This document shows, in pieces, positions 11,339 through 22,692 of a stretch of 64,000 nucleotides of DNA. Both the position numbers and the translations under genes were made by a program. Below the pieces are notes generated by a model, which saw only the letters and a list, made by a program, of their open reading frames with translations, made no database searches and was not told the DNA's origin. The stretch comes from Dipteris shenzhenensis. Taxonomy: Eukaryota > Polypodiophyta > Polypodiopsida > Gleicheniales. The stretch lies in assembly GCA_047967505.1 (NCBI GenBank), contig CM106541.1. One strand, written 5' to 3'. How positions within the stretch are numbered: position 1 is the first letter of the stretch; each line of letters opens with the position of its first letter.

Positions 11339-11452
11339 TCGTATGCTACCATGTGGCAGTCTTAACTTGTGGACATATGAATGTAGAATCATCATCGTAT
11401 GCTCCCATGTGGCAATCATAACTTGTGGACACATTAATCTAGAATCATCATA
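11339..11452 (+). repeat. 57-bp tandem duplication
   Basis: Two adjacent units of about 57 bp, each containing CGTATGCT(A/C)CCATGTGGCA, AACTTGTGGACA and AGAATCATCAT, lie between the two unknown coding-like copies. They are local tandem repeats without a visible function. Confidence 0.7.
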
Positions 11453-11524
11453 CTAAAGAAAGGGATACTCATGCAGCCATTGATTTGATTGAGTTGATAC
11501 GATTGTAATAGGCAGAGAAGAAAG

Positions 11525-11660
11525 CAAGAGACTTGAGTTGTACAATGGGAGCAAAGTGAAGTGGTACCGAGCAACGAGTTCCTTGGACAGACAGGACTTG
11601 GATGCAGACCAATCGATTGACAATGCCTTGGTGAATTTCACAGAAACCAGAGTGCGAATT
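11525..11660 (+). pseudogene. unknown coding-like segment, copy 2
   Basis: Second copy of the 11160 segment: ELYNGSKVKWYRATSSLD, then NALVNFTETRVR, ending in TGA at about 11677. The shared reading frame with copy 1 and the amino-acid-level conservation are the only evidence for coding. Function is unknown. Confidence 0.35.
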
Positions 11661-11814
11661 GAGAAAGTAACCTGCTGAGTAACTACATGATCATAACTGA
11701 ACTCCTGCTAGGTATCTACATCTGATGTGACAGTAGATGGAGTCGGATCCATGCATGAAGATGATGGCTATGCATGAGAAGAATCTGTTTGGTGGTGATG
11801 TAGATGAGACTGCC

Positions 11815-11968
11815 TTGTGATGAGGACTTATCATCAAATTTGCCTCGTGCTGAGGGCTTACTATTGTTGAATGTGCCTCGTGCTGAGGGCTTACTGAGAA
11901 GTGTCCCTCATGCTGAGGGCTTACCATCCAATGTGCATGCTGAGGGCTTACCATCCAATGTGCATGAT
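11815..11968 (+). repeat. minisatellite, GCTGAGGGCTTAC core
   Basis: Five units with the core GCTGAGGGCTTAC, spaced 24-36 bp apart and interspersed with AATGTGC(CT), occur within a short-ORF-rich stretch. The repeat makes both strands look open (SPQHEAH on the minus strand), but this is a by-product of the unit. The following 11969-12860 contains no gene that I recognise. Confidence 0.65.
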
Positions 11969-12860
11969 AAAAAACTACGGGTTGATCCATGCTAACATCC
12001 GAAGCATCTGCATCTGATCGCTCAAGGCCAATGATGGTATCATACACTGTACATAACTTGTGGCAATGAATGGTTGAAGAAGGTTCTCTTTCTACTCATG
12101 GATCTCATCTGAAGTCATGACTGGTATATCATCAAGTGCACGATGAGAATCACTCCATGGTGGAGGTGGTCTGGTGCTCTAAGAGTAAGAGGCTTATCCT
12201 TGTACCAGTGAGAGTGTCTACCCATGAGAACACTATGCAAAGCTGCCACTGGAGGGCTTACATTAAACTGTCAAAACCAAGTTATGTGATGTGCCAAGGA
12301 TCAAGCCTATAGTGAAATTATGACAACTGTATGTCAAGTGTAGCCAAGAGGTTGCACAATGCTGATGTATGTGTGCAGGAACCAATGCAAAAAATAGTCA
12401 ATACATATGAATGTACATGGGTGACATGTGTGTGTGCAAGAAGAATGCGACAATCCTAAATCCGAGAGGAAGATTTTGCCAAGTGTCACGCCGGTGTGGT
12501 AAACTACCGAATGCCAAGAGGCTAAGCTGGTATTAGATGTGTGAATGTGTACAGCGATGATAGATCCGATGGACTGATGCCGGTGGGAGCTAATCGGCTA
12601 ATGCGACAATGGCTAACTTGGCTTGGTGGAGTTGGATCTCCTCTATGGTGATGCTGGTATACAGTTAGACTACACGTCGGAGCACAAAATGAAAAAAAAT
12701 GATTTTATCTTAATTTGTTTTAAGTGTTGGGTACGCTGTAGTGGATTAGGAGGTGGTTCTAATGATGAGGATTCAATGATGCTGACCTATGGAAATGTCA
12801 GATGGAAGATCTGAGGTGCTCAGTGCCTAGAGCGCAAGTTGTAGAGTAGTTTTGCTTTTT

Positions 12861-12874
12861 GGATCATGATACCA
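12861..12874 (-). promoter_or_regulatory. putative LTR-retrotransposon primer binding site
   Basis: On the minus strand the bases TGGTATCATGATCC follow directly after the CA end of the LTR at 12875-13046. TGGTATCA is the start of the usual plant copia primer binding site for initiator Met-tRNA; the remainder differs from AGAGC. Confidence 0.5.
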
Positions 12875-13046
12875 TGATAGTGGGAGAGAAAGAGAGAGAG
12901 AGAGAGGAGTGCACACGACATAGCTACTTGTATACTAAGTTGTATTGAACATGAACATGAAGATATACATGTGAACCCCTTAGGGTTAGGGTTAGGGTTT
13001 GCCCCTAATGCCCTAGAGGTATGGTGGATTTACACCATCCTCAACA
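12875..13046 (-). repeat. solo-like LTR with telomere-like hexamers
   Basis: On the minus strand this starts TGTTGAGGATGG, ends CCCACTATCA and is 172 bp long. A G-rich polypurine-like tract (complement of the C run at 13047-13065) precedes it and a primer binding site follows it. It contains a (GA)n run (12884-12906) and three TTAGGG hexamers (12980-12997, read on the plus strand). No coding part of the element could be assigned on either side. Confidence 0.5.
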
Positions 13047-13640
13047 CCCCCCCCCCCGCCCCTCCAAGATTAGTTAAACTAACTGATGCTTACTTTAACT
13101 AGCAGTTATATCAACTCCTCGTTAGCACTAAACTCTAATGTCCATTCACACTTGGACCTAAAGACCAAAGGCCCCTAATTCCCCCAAACTTTAAAGGTCC
13201 ATAACTCACTCATTTGGTGACCAAATTGGACCTTGTTTGAACCAAGATCTCACACACGGAAACACCACAATATATGGAGTTTTTCTAGACCATTACACAC
13301 CATTTTGGCATCCTAGAACTCGTTAATTTGCACCCTCATGTGGGCTACTTTTCGCACTAATTCGCTCATAACTTTCACCCATGACCTCCGATTGATGATC
13401 CATCTACACTGGCACATTAGTGCACTCAAGAGAGACAATGTTAGGCAAAATTATAACATGATGGTCCCTAATACATTGACACATCTCTAACCTCCCTAAC
13501 ACACATACATCAACAACCGGACTTGAGGAGGACTTACCCAATCGACCTCTGGACAATTTTGCATGCAATTACGCTCCGACCAATGTCTTTGACCACCCTC
13601 TGCCCCAAATTTCCCACTTGCAATTCATCTAATCCATTTG
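13047..13640. other. spacer, no gene recognised
   Basis: Non-coding AT-rich DNA beginning with a C-rich run (13047-13065). It probably includes the leader of the gypsy element that follows, but I can identify no LTR here. Confidence 0.4.
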
Positions 13641-16500
13641 ACTCCTCCAAGTCACAACATGGCAGATCATCGTCCGCGATGATGGTGACATTGAACTAGA
13701 ATCAAATGGGGATAATTTTTTTATCCCTCACAACAATTTTGGCCTACACAATAACAATCAAGGCAAGCGACTCACCTGGGAAAACTAAAAATTCCAAAAT
13801 ACCATGGCCCGGGTGATCCAACAAGATTCCTCCAACATTTTAATGCCGCATGTTGAGCTAGAGGGGATCAATCAAATGAAACCAAGGTCACATCGTTCCC
13901 CGTGGCCTTAATTAACAAAGCCTCCGGATGTTACCTAAACCTCCTAGTTGAAGAACGAGCCACATGGGACATGCTGCAAACCAAATTCAAGAGGTGGTTC
14001 CAAATAGAAAGACTTCAAGATGATCCCGCTCTCCAACTGAGTAAGCTTGAACAAGGTTGCAGGGAAGATGTACGCGTGTACCTGGGCAAAATGAAATGCC
14101 TAATTGCAAAGTATGATACACATCCCGATGATGAGTTCCTGACAGCCTGGTTCATTGTAGGACTAAGAAAGAAGATCCGCAACCATGAAACATTTAGTGT
14201 TGCTCATGTGGGAACAATTAACATAGAGGATGGAATGACAAATACTAACAAGAGCAAGTGCATGAGATAAGAACTCTAAAAAGGGAAAAGCCAAGTCTAC
14301 TTCCAAAACATCTAGTGAAGATCACCTAGAGGCCATGACCATGAAGCTAAGAGAAGAAATAATGCACTCCATGGAACAAAGGCTTCATATGTCTTAGCCG
14401 GCACCTCTGACTTATCCAAGGTGAGATAATGTATGGTATCCACATTGCATGGGCAATCATACAGCAAATGAATGTCCCATCCTGAGAGCCAAGATCAATG
14501 CACATGCCAATCCTCCGCCAAGGTTGTGGTTCACATTTGCACAATCGATGGGCATGATGAAATAGTTGCATCTTCAACATGCACAACAACCGGCCCCAAC
14601 CTCAACAATATCAGTTGGCACCCATCCTAATGTATAGGCAACTAGCACTTGCACAAGCACCACCAGCTATGAGGCTAAACCTTGTTCTCATCTGGCCCAA
14701 GTCCCATAATTACTCAAAAATCCAAATCCACGATAATATCCAAGAGCACCAATTCTAGCTCCTCTGGGAGTTCCAATACAACAACTTCAAGCTGAAAAAG
14801 TGGATTCTCTATTTGATTATGAAGATGAGAACCCAGTGTACTATGTGGAAGGAGAAAAAGGTTTGATCCATGTCTATGCAAATCAAGTTCGGCCCAAAAC
14901 ATATCAAGCGCCAATCAAATGCTATGGTTGTGGAGAGAATTACCAAATTGCAGAATGCCCTCATCATGGTAGCCCCACTACTTTCCAACCACTGCAGAGA
15001 TTGTGGCATTGGCCATGCTTGTATGGATTGCCTCATGAAAACCAAGGTCCCATAGAAAAATGAGGCTAATCTTGACGTCCCAATCAGCATTATTGGGGTA
15101 GACCATCAAAGTCTAGGGCCCGCAAGCATATTATCACAACTAGTGCATGTAATTACATGCCAATAAAAAGAGGCAACCAATGGGCCTACTATTCCAACTC
15201 AATCCAGAAGACCTCTACAAAAGAAAGCACAAGTGCCTATACCTCCTCCAAGGAATGAGTAGCCTAGCTAATCAACATCTGGTCTAGATCCTAAAATAAA
15301 AAAATATCCATACCCTAACGATGCAAAAGTAAAGAAGACTCGATTTCACACACCTCAAAAATGGGTGAAAAAAGAACAAGCCCAATTTGAGGCTGTGAAG
15401 CAAGCACAAGATCCAATCCCTGACTTGGACCCACCAAGTATGGACACTATACTGAGTCCTATATTCTAGCAACAAGATCCACCACATAATGCTCCCCCAT
15501 GCCAACTAGAAGGTTCCACACTCTCTAGCATTCTAAGTTGCCCTATGTCCATTCCCATTGGAATCCTCTTATAGAATTGTCCCAATCTCTGGGAGAGTTT
15601 CAAAGGATGGATTGAATTAGCAAATCCCCCTCCACCTAGAATATATCCCTGCGCGGATGGGTGGAAGAGATGACATACACAACAACACCATTCCTTTCAT
15701 CCATAAAGTATATGATGAGATCCAAGCCATTGTGGATGGTGGAGCAGGTGGTGTGAATGGCCTATCCAAGGATCTCTATGATGAATGGGGTCTCCCACCA
15801 ATGCAAAAGGCTCATTTTAACATACGCCTTGCAGATGATTCACGTGCAAAGCCCTTGGATATAGTGGATGGAGTATCCACAAAAGTAGCAAGAGTCTGCT
15901 TTACTCTTCAGTTCACAATCTTGGATCTTCCCAAGATATTTTATCAAATCTTGTTTGTACATCCCTAGTTGCGTGAATCATCAATTCTCCATGATTGGGG
16001 AGCTTATAGATTGAGAATACAAAATCGTGACACAGCAGCAACAGTAAGAGTTAATGCGAGGACAGGAGCAAGAAAACCCAGTGTGCTTAAACCGTTGGAT
16101 GAAACCTCTTCAATGATGATCTCAAGCAACTAAGCCCTCCCACAACAACACAAAGCAATACCAACAATTGGATCCAAGCATTAATGACCATTGATAACTA
16201 CCATACACTAGATCCAATCTTCTCACAAATTGATTCTAAGTTCATGTAGGTAAAACCTCAACTCATACATGAACAACCAATAGATCTAGAAGTGCCATTA
16301 TTTATAGTTACTTTGAATGGAACAGTGATCTTTAAGAAGCTATCCATTACAATAAGGACTAGGATATTCCTTGGGACCTTGAAATAGAGGCTAAAAATGC
16401 TCAGTTAGAAGACCATGTCTTTGACAATGATTTAGCCATTCTCCATGCCCTAATGGCTATTGAACTTCCCAAAGTCAAAACTTGAAAGTTGAATAATAGC
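13640..16500 (+). pseudogene. Ty3/gypsy gag and protease region
   Basis: First part of a decayed gypsy element. A gag core of 122 codons lies at 13902-14270 (WDMLQTKFKRWF; LSKLEQGCREDVRVYLGKM). After a poorly conserved stretch a zinc-knuckle-like piece occurs at 14920-14960 (CYGCGENYQIAEC, with the His lost) and a second Cys pair at about 14990-15045. A retropepsin-like segment lies at 15657-15968 (IQAIVDGGAGGVNGLSKDLY; the usual D-[ST]-G is DGG). Stops and frameshifts separate every piece. It continues into the RT region. Confidence 0.75.
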
Positions 16501-19500
16501 ATATGATCCCGCACAAAAACCGAAGGAGGACATTGCCACGCAAAGTCAAGGCCGACCACTTCAATGAGTTTAAACAAGTCCAAAATAGGATTGTAGAGTT
16601 GTACCTTACCAAGCTAGCTCTCCCAAAATCTGAGCCACCTCCTCTCGAATGGTCCACTAATGGAATTCAAAGAGTATGCACAACAACAAATGAACCATTA
16701 CTTGGGAATACTTTGCTAGTGGAAAAGTTACCCAACAGTTCCCAATGTAAAAAGTTTTGAAAGTTTAAGCCACATGTGTAGATGAAGCTTGATAGTGAGA
16801 CTCCAGAAAAAGAAAGTGAACAAGATTGTCAAAAACTGATTAATGATACTATGCCACCTAGTGACCATAATCCATGTACGGCAAGTTTAACACCCTCAGA
16901 GGCTGATCTTCATAAAGTACTAGAATACTTCAAGAACTATAGTAGTGGTAGTGTCCCCATAGCAATGCCATGGCTAGTACAAGAATCTTAATTGCAAGAA
17001 GCTGATAACATTGGAGAAACTCCAATCTATGAGGGACCAGCCAAAACTAGAACAATAAACCTTTCCCTTGAAGGGGAGGAAGAGAAATTGGTATTCATTG
17101 GGAAACAACTCACACAAGAAGATGAAATGAAGCTAAAAGCACTCCTAATGGAATATCAAGACTGCCTAGCATGGTCATAAAAGTAAATGAAGGGAATTTC
17201 ACCAAAAGTGGCAGTATTAGGAAAGGTGCCCACCCTATGGTATGTGGACCATATAAAACAAATCCAAAATATGGCACCATGGTCTATAATGGACTCGCAA
17301 AACTCTTAGATGCAGGATTCATCTATGAGATAGAGCATATTTGTTGAATTTCACCCATCATCATCATGCCTAAACACAACAACAAAGCTAAGGATAACAT
17401 TGTTAACTTAAAGAATGTGAATGCCACCACAATCAGGGATCACTATCCCCCCTACCCCTAATAGAAACAGTGTTGCAACAGGCGGTTGGATCAGAGATAT
17501 ACAACTTCTTGGATGGCTTTAGTGGCTATAACCAAGTGCAAGTTGCTCCTAACAACCAATCCAAAACAACAGTTGCTATAGGATGGGGTATATTTTCCTA
17601 TAGAGTCATGCCCTTTGGCCTATGTAATGCCTCGGCCACATTCCAGAGAGTCATGTTCGCTGCCTTCAAGTCATTTATGAATAAGTTCCTACATGTATTC
17701 TTGGATGATTTGTGCATCCACTCTGACAAGCAAGACCACTTAAAATGTCTTGAAGCAATTCTAATCAAATGCAGGGAGTATGGCATCTACCTAAGTCCAA
17801 CAAAATGCTAGTTCATGGTCACACACGGAGTTGTTTTGGGACACATCGTTTCTTAACATGGGATTGCAACTAACATGGACAAAATCAAAATCATCATGGA
17901 ATTTTGTCCTCCTACAAATTACAAAGGTGTAAGGTCTTTATGGGACATGCTATGGCTACAATAGTGGATTTATCTTGGGGTATGTCATGATAGCCATACC
18001 ACTTTACAAATGGTTGGTGGAATTCTTATGGACAAATGAGTGTGACCAAGCCTTTGAGCTTTTAAAGTGGTGCCTAATCACAACACTCATCCTTATATCT
18101 CCCAATTGGGATAATGACTTTCATGTTCATACTAATGGCTCTAAGTATGCAATTGGGAGTGTGCTTTGCCAACCTGGTGAACATCAGAAAGACTAGCCAT
18201 TCTACTTTGCCATTCAACAACTCAATGATGCAGAAATCAACTATACCACCACAGAAAGAGAAGCCTTGGCAATGGTGTATAGTGTCTAGAAATTTTGATA
18301 CTATTTATTGGAAAATGATTTTGTCTTCTACACTAACCATCAAGCATTGCTTTATCTTGTGAGCCGTTTATGTACAATAGGAAGAATAATTAGATGGCTC
18401 CTCTTGATTCAAGAATTCAATTTCAAAATCATGGTCCGCAAAGATGCCCTACACTACATTACCGATCACATGTCCCGTGTCAAGTCAAGAGAAGAAACCA
18501 CTAGAGTAGATGATGACTTGCTAGATTCCACACTATTTCAAATAGATGCTGTTCTCAATTGGGGTGCCGATATCATTGATACTTACTAACAGGCACACCT
18601 CCACCAGAATTGTGACCAGTTGAAGCCAAAAAACTCATAATCAAATTTGCACTTTATCAACTCATATCCAGCCAACTCTATAAAATGGGAAAAGATCACA
18701 TCTATGCAAATGCATCATGCCACATGAAATCCCACTCATCATCTATGAAGTGCATGAAGGCACTGCATGAGGACACTTTGCAAGGGAAACAAGATCAATA
18801 AAAATCCTCTTAGTAGGATATTGGTGGCCAACCCTTTGGGCAAATGCTTATGACTATGCTAGAAGATGTGATGTCAAAGAATCATCAAACCCCAATACAT
18901 GGATTTCAACCCCCTAACAAATGGTTACTGCTTAGCAGCCATTTGAAAAATGGGGGATTGACTTTGTGGGACCCATAAATCTAGCCGCAAAGGGAACACA
19001 AGAATGCTCATTGTCGCCACAAACTACTTCAAAAAGTGGGTTGAAGCTAAAGCACTAAGAAAATTAGATGCCAGAAGCACAACAAAGTTCTTGTACAAAA
19101 ATGTCATTACATGATTTGGATGCCTTTTGTCTGGCTTTATGGGGTGATCCACAAAAAAAGCACACTTTACTATCCCCAAGGCAATGGACAAGTGGAGTCA
19201 ACCAACAAGATAATATGCATTGTCCTCACTAAAGTAGTAGAGCCTAAGAGATCTGATTGGTCAGAAAAAATGAATGCAACCTTATGGGCATATCAAACCA
19301 CATTAAAGGTCAGCATAGGATTTATGAACTTTCAATTAGCATACTCATTGATGCAATGGTCCCACTAGAGTTTTTCATACCAAGCTTAGGCATAGCAATG
19401 CAAGAATGCATGGCTAACCATGAGTCCCTCAAAGAAAGACTCTATCAATTGAAAAAGCATATAGAGACACCTACCATGCCATGACAGTAGAAAACAAAGA

Positions 19501-19770
19501 AGGAAGGAATGGTTTGACAAAAACCTTAAAGAGATTAAGGAAGGTAACCTAGTTCTATTCTACAACGCCAAAGTCCCAAGGGCAAATTGAAATATCTAGG
19601 TCAAGGACCTTATAGAGTAAAAAAGATGAATCCGATTGGAGTAGTGCTGCTAGAAACATTGGATGGAATCCAATTCAACACAACAATAAATGGGAGCCAA
19701 GTCTGAAGTGCTACTACCTTAACACGCAAGCCATCCCCAACAATAATGAAGATCTAGGAGTCCCAAGTCT
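16500..19770 (+). pseudogene. Ty3/gypsy RT, RNase H and integrase region
   Basis: Pol part of the same element. The RT lead-in is at 16992-17180 (LKALLMEYQDCLAWS). The RT core at 17470-17811 shows NFLDGFSGYNQVQVAP, YRVMPFGLCNASATFQRVM and VFLDDLCIHS, where FLDD stands in the catalytic YVDD position. RNase H covers 17975-18589 (FHVHTNGSKYAIGSVLCQ, with the first Asp of DAS changed to Asn; EFNFKIMVRKDALHYITDHM). The integrase follows, heavily broken, to about 19500 (VATNYFKKWVEAKALRKL; YYPQGNGQVESTNK). The His-Cys region is hardly readable. I could not define either LTR. The element is dead. Confidence 0.82.
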
Positions 19771-20715
19771 TCCATAGTATCATGAGCACTCACTAGCATT
19801 TGCATGTTTTGCAAATATAGTTCACACTAGTTTGTTATGTACATACTCACTTGCATATGTACATTTTTTCACTTATAGGTAGACCTAATTGATTTCAAAT
19901 TAGATCTCACAAGTGATAATTGAGATTTAGTTGCCCTATGAAATCCCATAAATAATCATATAGTTAGTCCCAGCCTAGTCAATTGGTCGCGTGCACTCAC
20001 ATGATTTCACCTAGGCACATAGTAGATTGCATCAGTTACAATAGTATCACACACGTTCATTCCACATTCTCAAAGCTTGCAATGAATTCACAAGTAGGAT
20101 AAGAAGCTATGCCAAATCTCAAGATGATTCGACGAAAGAGTTTGCAGCCTCAACAATGAGACTGTCGCCAAAGAGCACAATCATCTCCTCATGCACAAAT
20201 GTCACACCTACATACAAACTGATCTACAAGTTCAATGATTTGGCTACAATCCAATCCAACAAGAATGCAAGATAGCAAGAAATGCCAAAGATAAAAAAGA
20301 TTCAATAGCCTCAGCAACAAGACCCTTACCAAAACCTCCTCTCAAGAAGATTTGACGACAGAGTCCGCAGCCTCAACAAAGAGAACCCCTCCGAAATTCA
20401 CAACTGTCTACCTCTCCTCAAGTGGATACAAGATTTCCAAAAATAGAATAGACATTGTATGGTACAAAGACATTACAAGATGATCAACTGGCATGCCACA
20501 AGTTCCATCACCAGTGGGTTACACGCATGGCACTCTATGATCACATTAGGCAGATAATAAAAGTACAAAATGCTATAACTCGAGGATGGATACTAAAATG
20601 GATCTGGGGGTATGTTGACTTTGCATCAACATGGATTTAATTAGCACAAAATGTGTGTGTAGAGTAGTGGCAAAGCTCTGCTTGCACTTACATAAGGCTA
20701 GGAGTAATCTCTCTT
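19771..20715. other. possible gypsy 3' end, with degenerate repeats
   Basis: No gene is recognised. Within 20110-20400 three degenerate copies of a phrase around GACGA(A/C)AGAGT(T/C)(T/C)GCAGCCTCAACAA occur at irregular spacing. The region may contain the 3' LTR of the preceding gypsy element. Confidence 0.35.
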
Positions 20716-20724
20716 AGAAAATCC

Positions 20725-21058
20725 AACATGCATATTCTACATGCAAGTCCTACATGCAGTTTCTACATGCAAATCCTACATGCATGTTCTACATGTAAGT
20801 CCTACATGCAACTCCTACATGCATGTTCTACAAGCAAGTTTCTACATGCAACTCCTACATGCATGTTCTACATGCAAGTTCTACATACGATTCCTACATG
20901 TAGTTTCTACATGAAAGTTCTACATACGATTTCTACATGCAATTTCTACATGCAACCCCTACATGCATGTTCTACATGCAAGTCCTACATGCAATTCCCA
21001 CATGAAACTCCTACATGCAACTTCTATATGCACATCCTAAATGGAAGTTCTACATGTA
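20725..21058 (+). repeat. 13-bp minisatellite (CTACATGCAAGTC-like)
   Basis: About 25 head-to-tail units of 13 bp with consensus CTACATGCANNTY. Three units make 39 bp, so any frame translates into a 13-residue periodic peptide (HILHASPTCSFYM and so on), and the resulting 115-codon ORF is an artefact of the repeat. A two-unit version (CTTCTACATACGACTTCTACATGTAG) occurs at about 61920-61945 beside the inverted copy of the downstream repeat. Confidence 0.85.
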
Positions 21059-21111
21059 GAGAGAGAAAGTCTTAAAATTACTACATGTAAAGAGATAATC
21101 TCTCCAACTTG

Positions 21112-21120
21112 TATAAATAC
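21112..21120 (+). promoter_or_regulatory. candidate TATA box
   Basis: TATAAATAC, the plant TATA consensus, lies just downstream of the minisatellite and upstream of a pyrimidine-rich stretch (21230-21345). It could be the promoter of an LTR, but I could not define LTR borders. No gene is visible downstream. Confidence 0.3.
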
Positions 21121-21544
21121 CCCATAATGTAAGGAAGCCCACACTCTTTGGGGCATGGGGCATTGTGTTGAGTTCTACTTTGATGTTCCATGCAATTTTC
21201 TTCAAGTCTCCATGATCCCTTGCACTCCACATCCAAAAGCATGTCCTAACCTTGCCTCCTACTCGCCTCTCCTCCAACCTTGCGACTCCTCCTCTCCCTC
21301 TCCTCCTCCCTTCTCCTCACTTGTCCTCCCTCTCCTCCTTCCCCATGCATTCAAATTGCCTATACTCATCTTGGGACATCACTCAAGAACTGTTTTATGT
21401 GATAGGTACTAAAGCATTTCATCATATTTAGTCTTAGAGAAGTCTATGGCAAATAATTTTTCATTTCATCATAATCTCTGAGAACCTTCATGCAAATAAT
21501 TGTGCATCTAGGAGATTTTTCATCTAAGGCAAGAAATTGTGATA

Positions 21545-22040
21545 AGTAGTATTGGCTCTTTCCATGGCTTCCACAGGAAGAGTAGGGTGTTCTAGATATG
21601 TAGGGTTCCAAGGCTTGTCATCACCCTACAGATATATTGGCATCATCATTTGTAGTATAAGTGTAGCTTCAGACCTCGGGTCATACTCTGGTGAGAGACG
21701 TAGGCTTAGTGTGGTAAGCAAACATTGCACATGCTTGTGTGAAAGGAACATGCATCAACGATGGTCGAGGTAATGAAGACTTTTGCCTCCATTATGGGTT
21801 GAAAGGTTTAGAAAGAGTTTAAGGGTTAGAGGGAGGTTCAAGGTTCAAAAGGGGTTCCAAGGTTAAGAAGGGGTTCCACGGTCCAAAAGGGGTTTTAGGG
21901 TTAGAAGGAGGATCCAAGATGCAGAAGGGGTTTTAGGGTTCAGAAGGGGTTTTAGGCTTAGAAGAAGGATCCCAAGGTTCAGAGTAGGGTACATGGTGGA
22001 GAACTCATCTCCCTCCTAGATCCTGAAGGTCTAGCATTGC
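21545..22040 (+). repeat. dispersed repeat with AGGGTTxxAAGGGGTT units, copy 1
   Basis: This repeat aligns on the opposite strand with 61495-61900. Its 3' part (21805-21990) consists of degenerate 19-22-bp units such as GGTTCAAAAGGGGTTCCAAGGTTAAGAAGGGG (written in parts: GGTTCAAAAGGGG, TTCCAAGG), telomere-like in flavour. The 5' part (21590-21790) is non-repetitive and shared with the other copy. The role is unknown; it may be part of an LTR. Confidence 0.6.
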
Positions 22041-22080
22041 GGGACTAATATAAGGGAGAAGGGTTAGGGGGAGCATAGGT

Positions 22081-22214
22081 GTGGAAGAGGAAGAAGGTGT
22101 AAGAGCATGGGGGAGGAGGAGAGGGAGGACAGGGGAGAAGAAGGGAGGAGGAGAGGGAGAGGAGGAGTTGCAAGGTATATGCAAGGGAGGAGGAAAGGGA
22201 GAGGAGGAGTCTCA
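22081..22214 (+). repeat. polypurine tract
   Basis: About 130 bp consist almost entirely of G and A (GGAGGAGGAGAGGGAGGAC and similar), able in principle to form triplex or unusual duplex structure. Frames through it encode only Glu/Gly/Arg-rich peptide and are not credible genes. At 22215-22305 a 45-50-bp tandem duplication follows (TTGTATATGCCCCC, ATCATCACTTT, GTGGAAAGATG). Confidence 0.7.
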
Positions 22215-22462
22215 TCTTGTATATGCCCCCATCATCACTTTGTGGAAAGATGCCCCCGTCATCTTGTATATGCCCCCGTCATCACTTTAGTGGAAAGATG
22301 AAAGCGGAGTACTCTATTTTGAGATGCTCATAATTGGTGTATTGAATGTGATGTCTATCAACAACGAACAAGAATGTTGCTTCCATAGAATCACATACCA
22401 TTACAACCAAGTCAGCCATGGGAAGCATTTTAGGTATGGGGCTTGGATTTCATGGGTCCTTG

Positions 22463-22643
22463 AGAGATCTCAACAATGGAAGCGGAATGGAAGAAGGTGC
22501 AAGAGAGAGGGAGAGCCAGAAGAGAGAGTCACACAAGTTTTGGTGGATACAGAACACCCCAATCTTCTATGTCATCCATATATATATGTGTTTGAGTATT
22601 GTAAATAACCAATGTTAAGATACGATGGCCTTTAACCCCCACA
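22463..22643 (-). repeat. Copia C 3' LTR (copy 1)
   Basis: On the minus strand the LTR begins TGTGGGGGTTAAAGG after a purine tract (AAGTGGGAGGT) and ends near GCTTCCATTGTTGAGA. It matches the LTR at 48255-48418 over most of its length. Exact ends are inferred from that comparison. The 5' LTR of this copy is not seen. Confidence 0.7.
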
Positions 22644-22692
22644 ACCTCCCACTTAAATGCCAATGTTCCTTGGAGAACAACCAATGAGCATA

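Noticed and set aside
11815-11968. Possible CRISPR-like spaced repeats
   Set aside because: Unit spacing is irregular, repeats are short and non-palindromic, and the context is eukaryotic.
12979-13004. Telomeric array (TTAGGG)
   Set aside because: Only three hexamers, of TTAGGG and not the usual plant TTTAGGG type, inside an LTR; not a telomere or a long interstitial array.
20728-21075. 115-codon ORF with Cys/His-rich repeats (like a metal-binding peptide)
   Set aside because: It is the translation of a 13-bp minisatellite; the 13-residue periodicity follows from three units of 13 bp.
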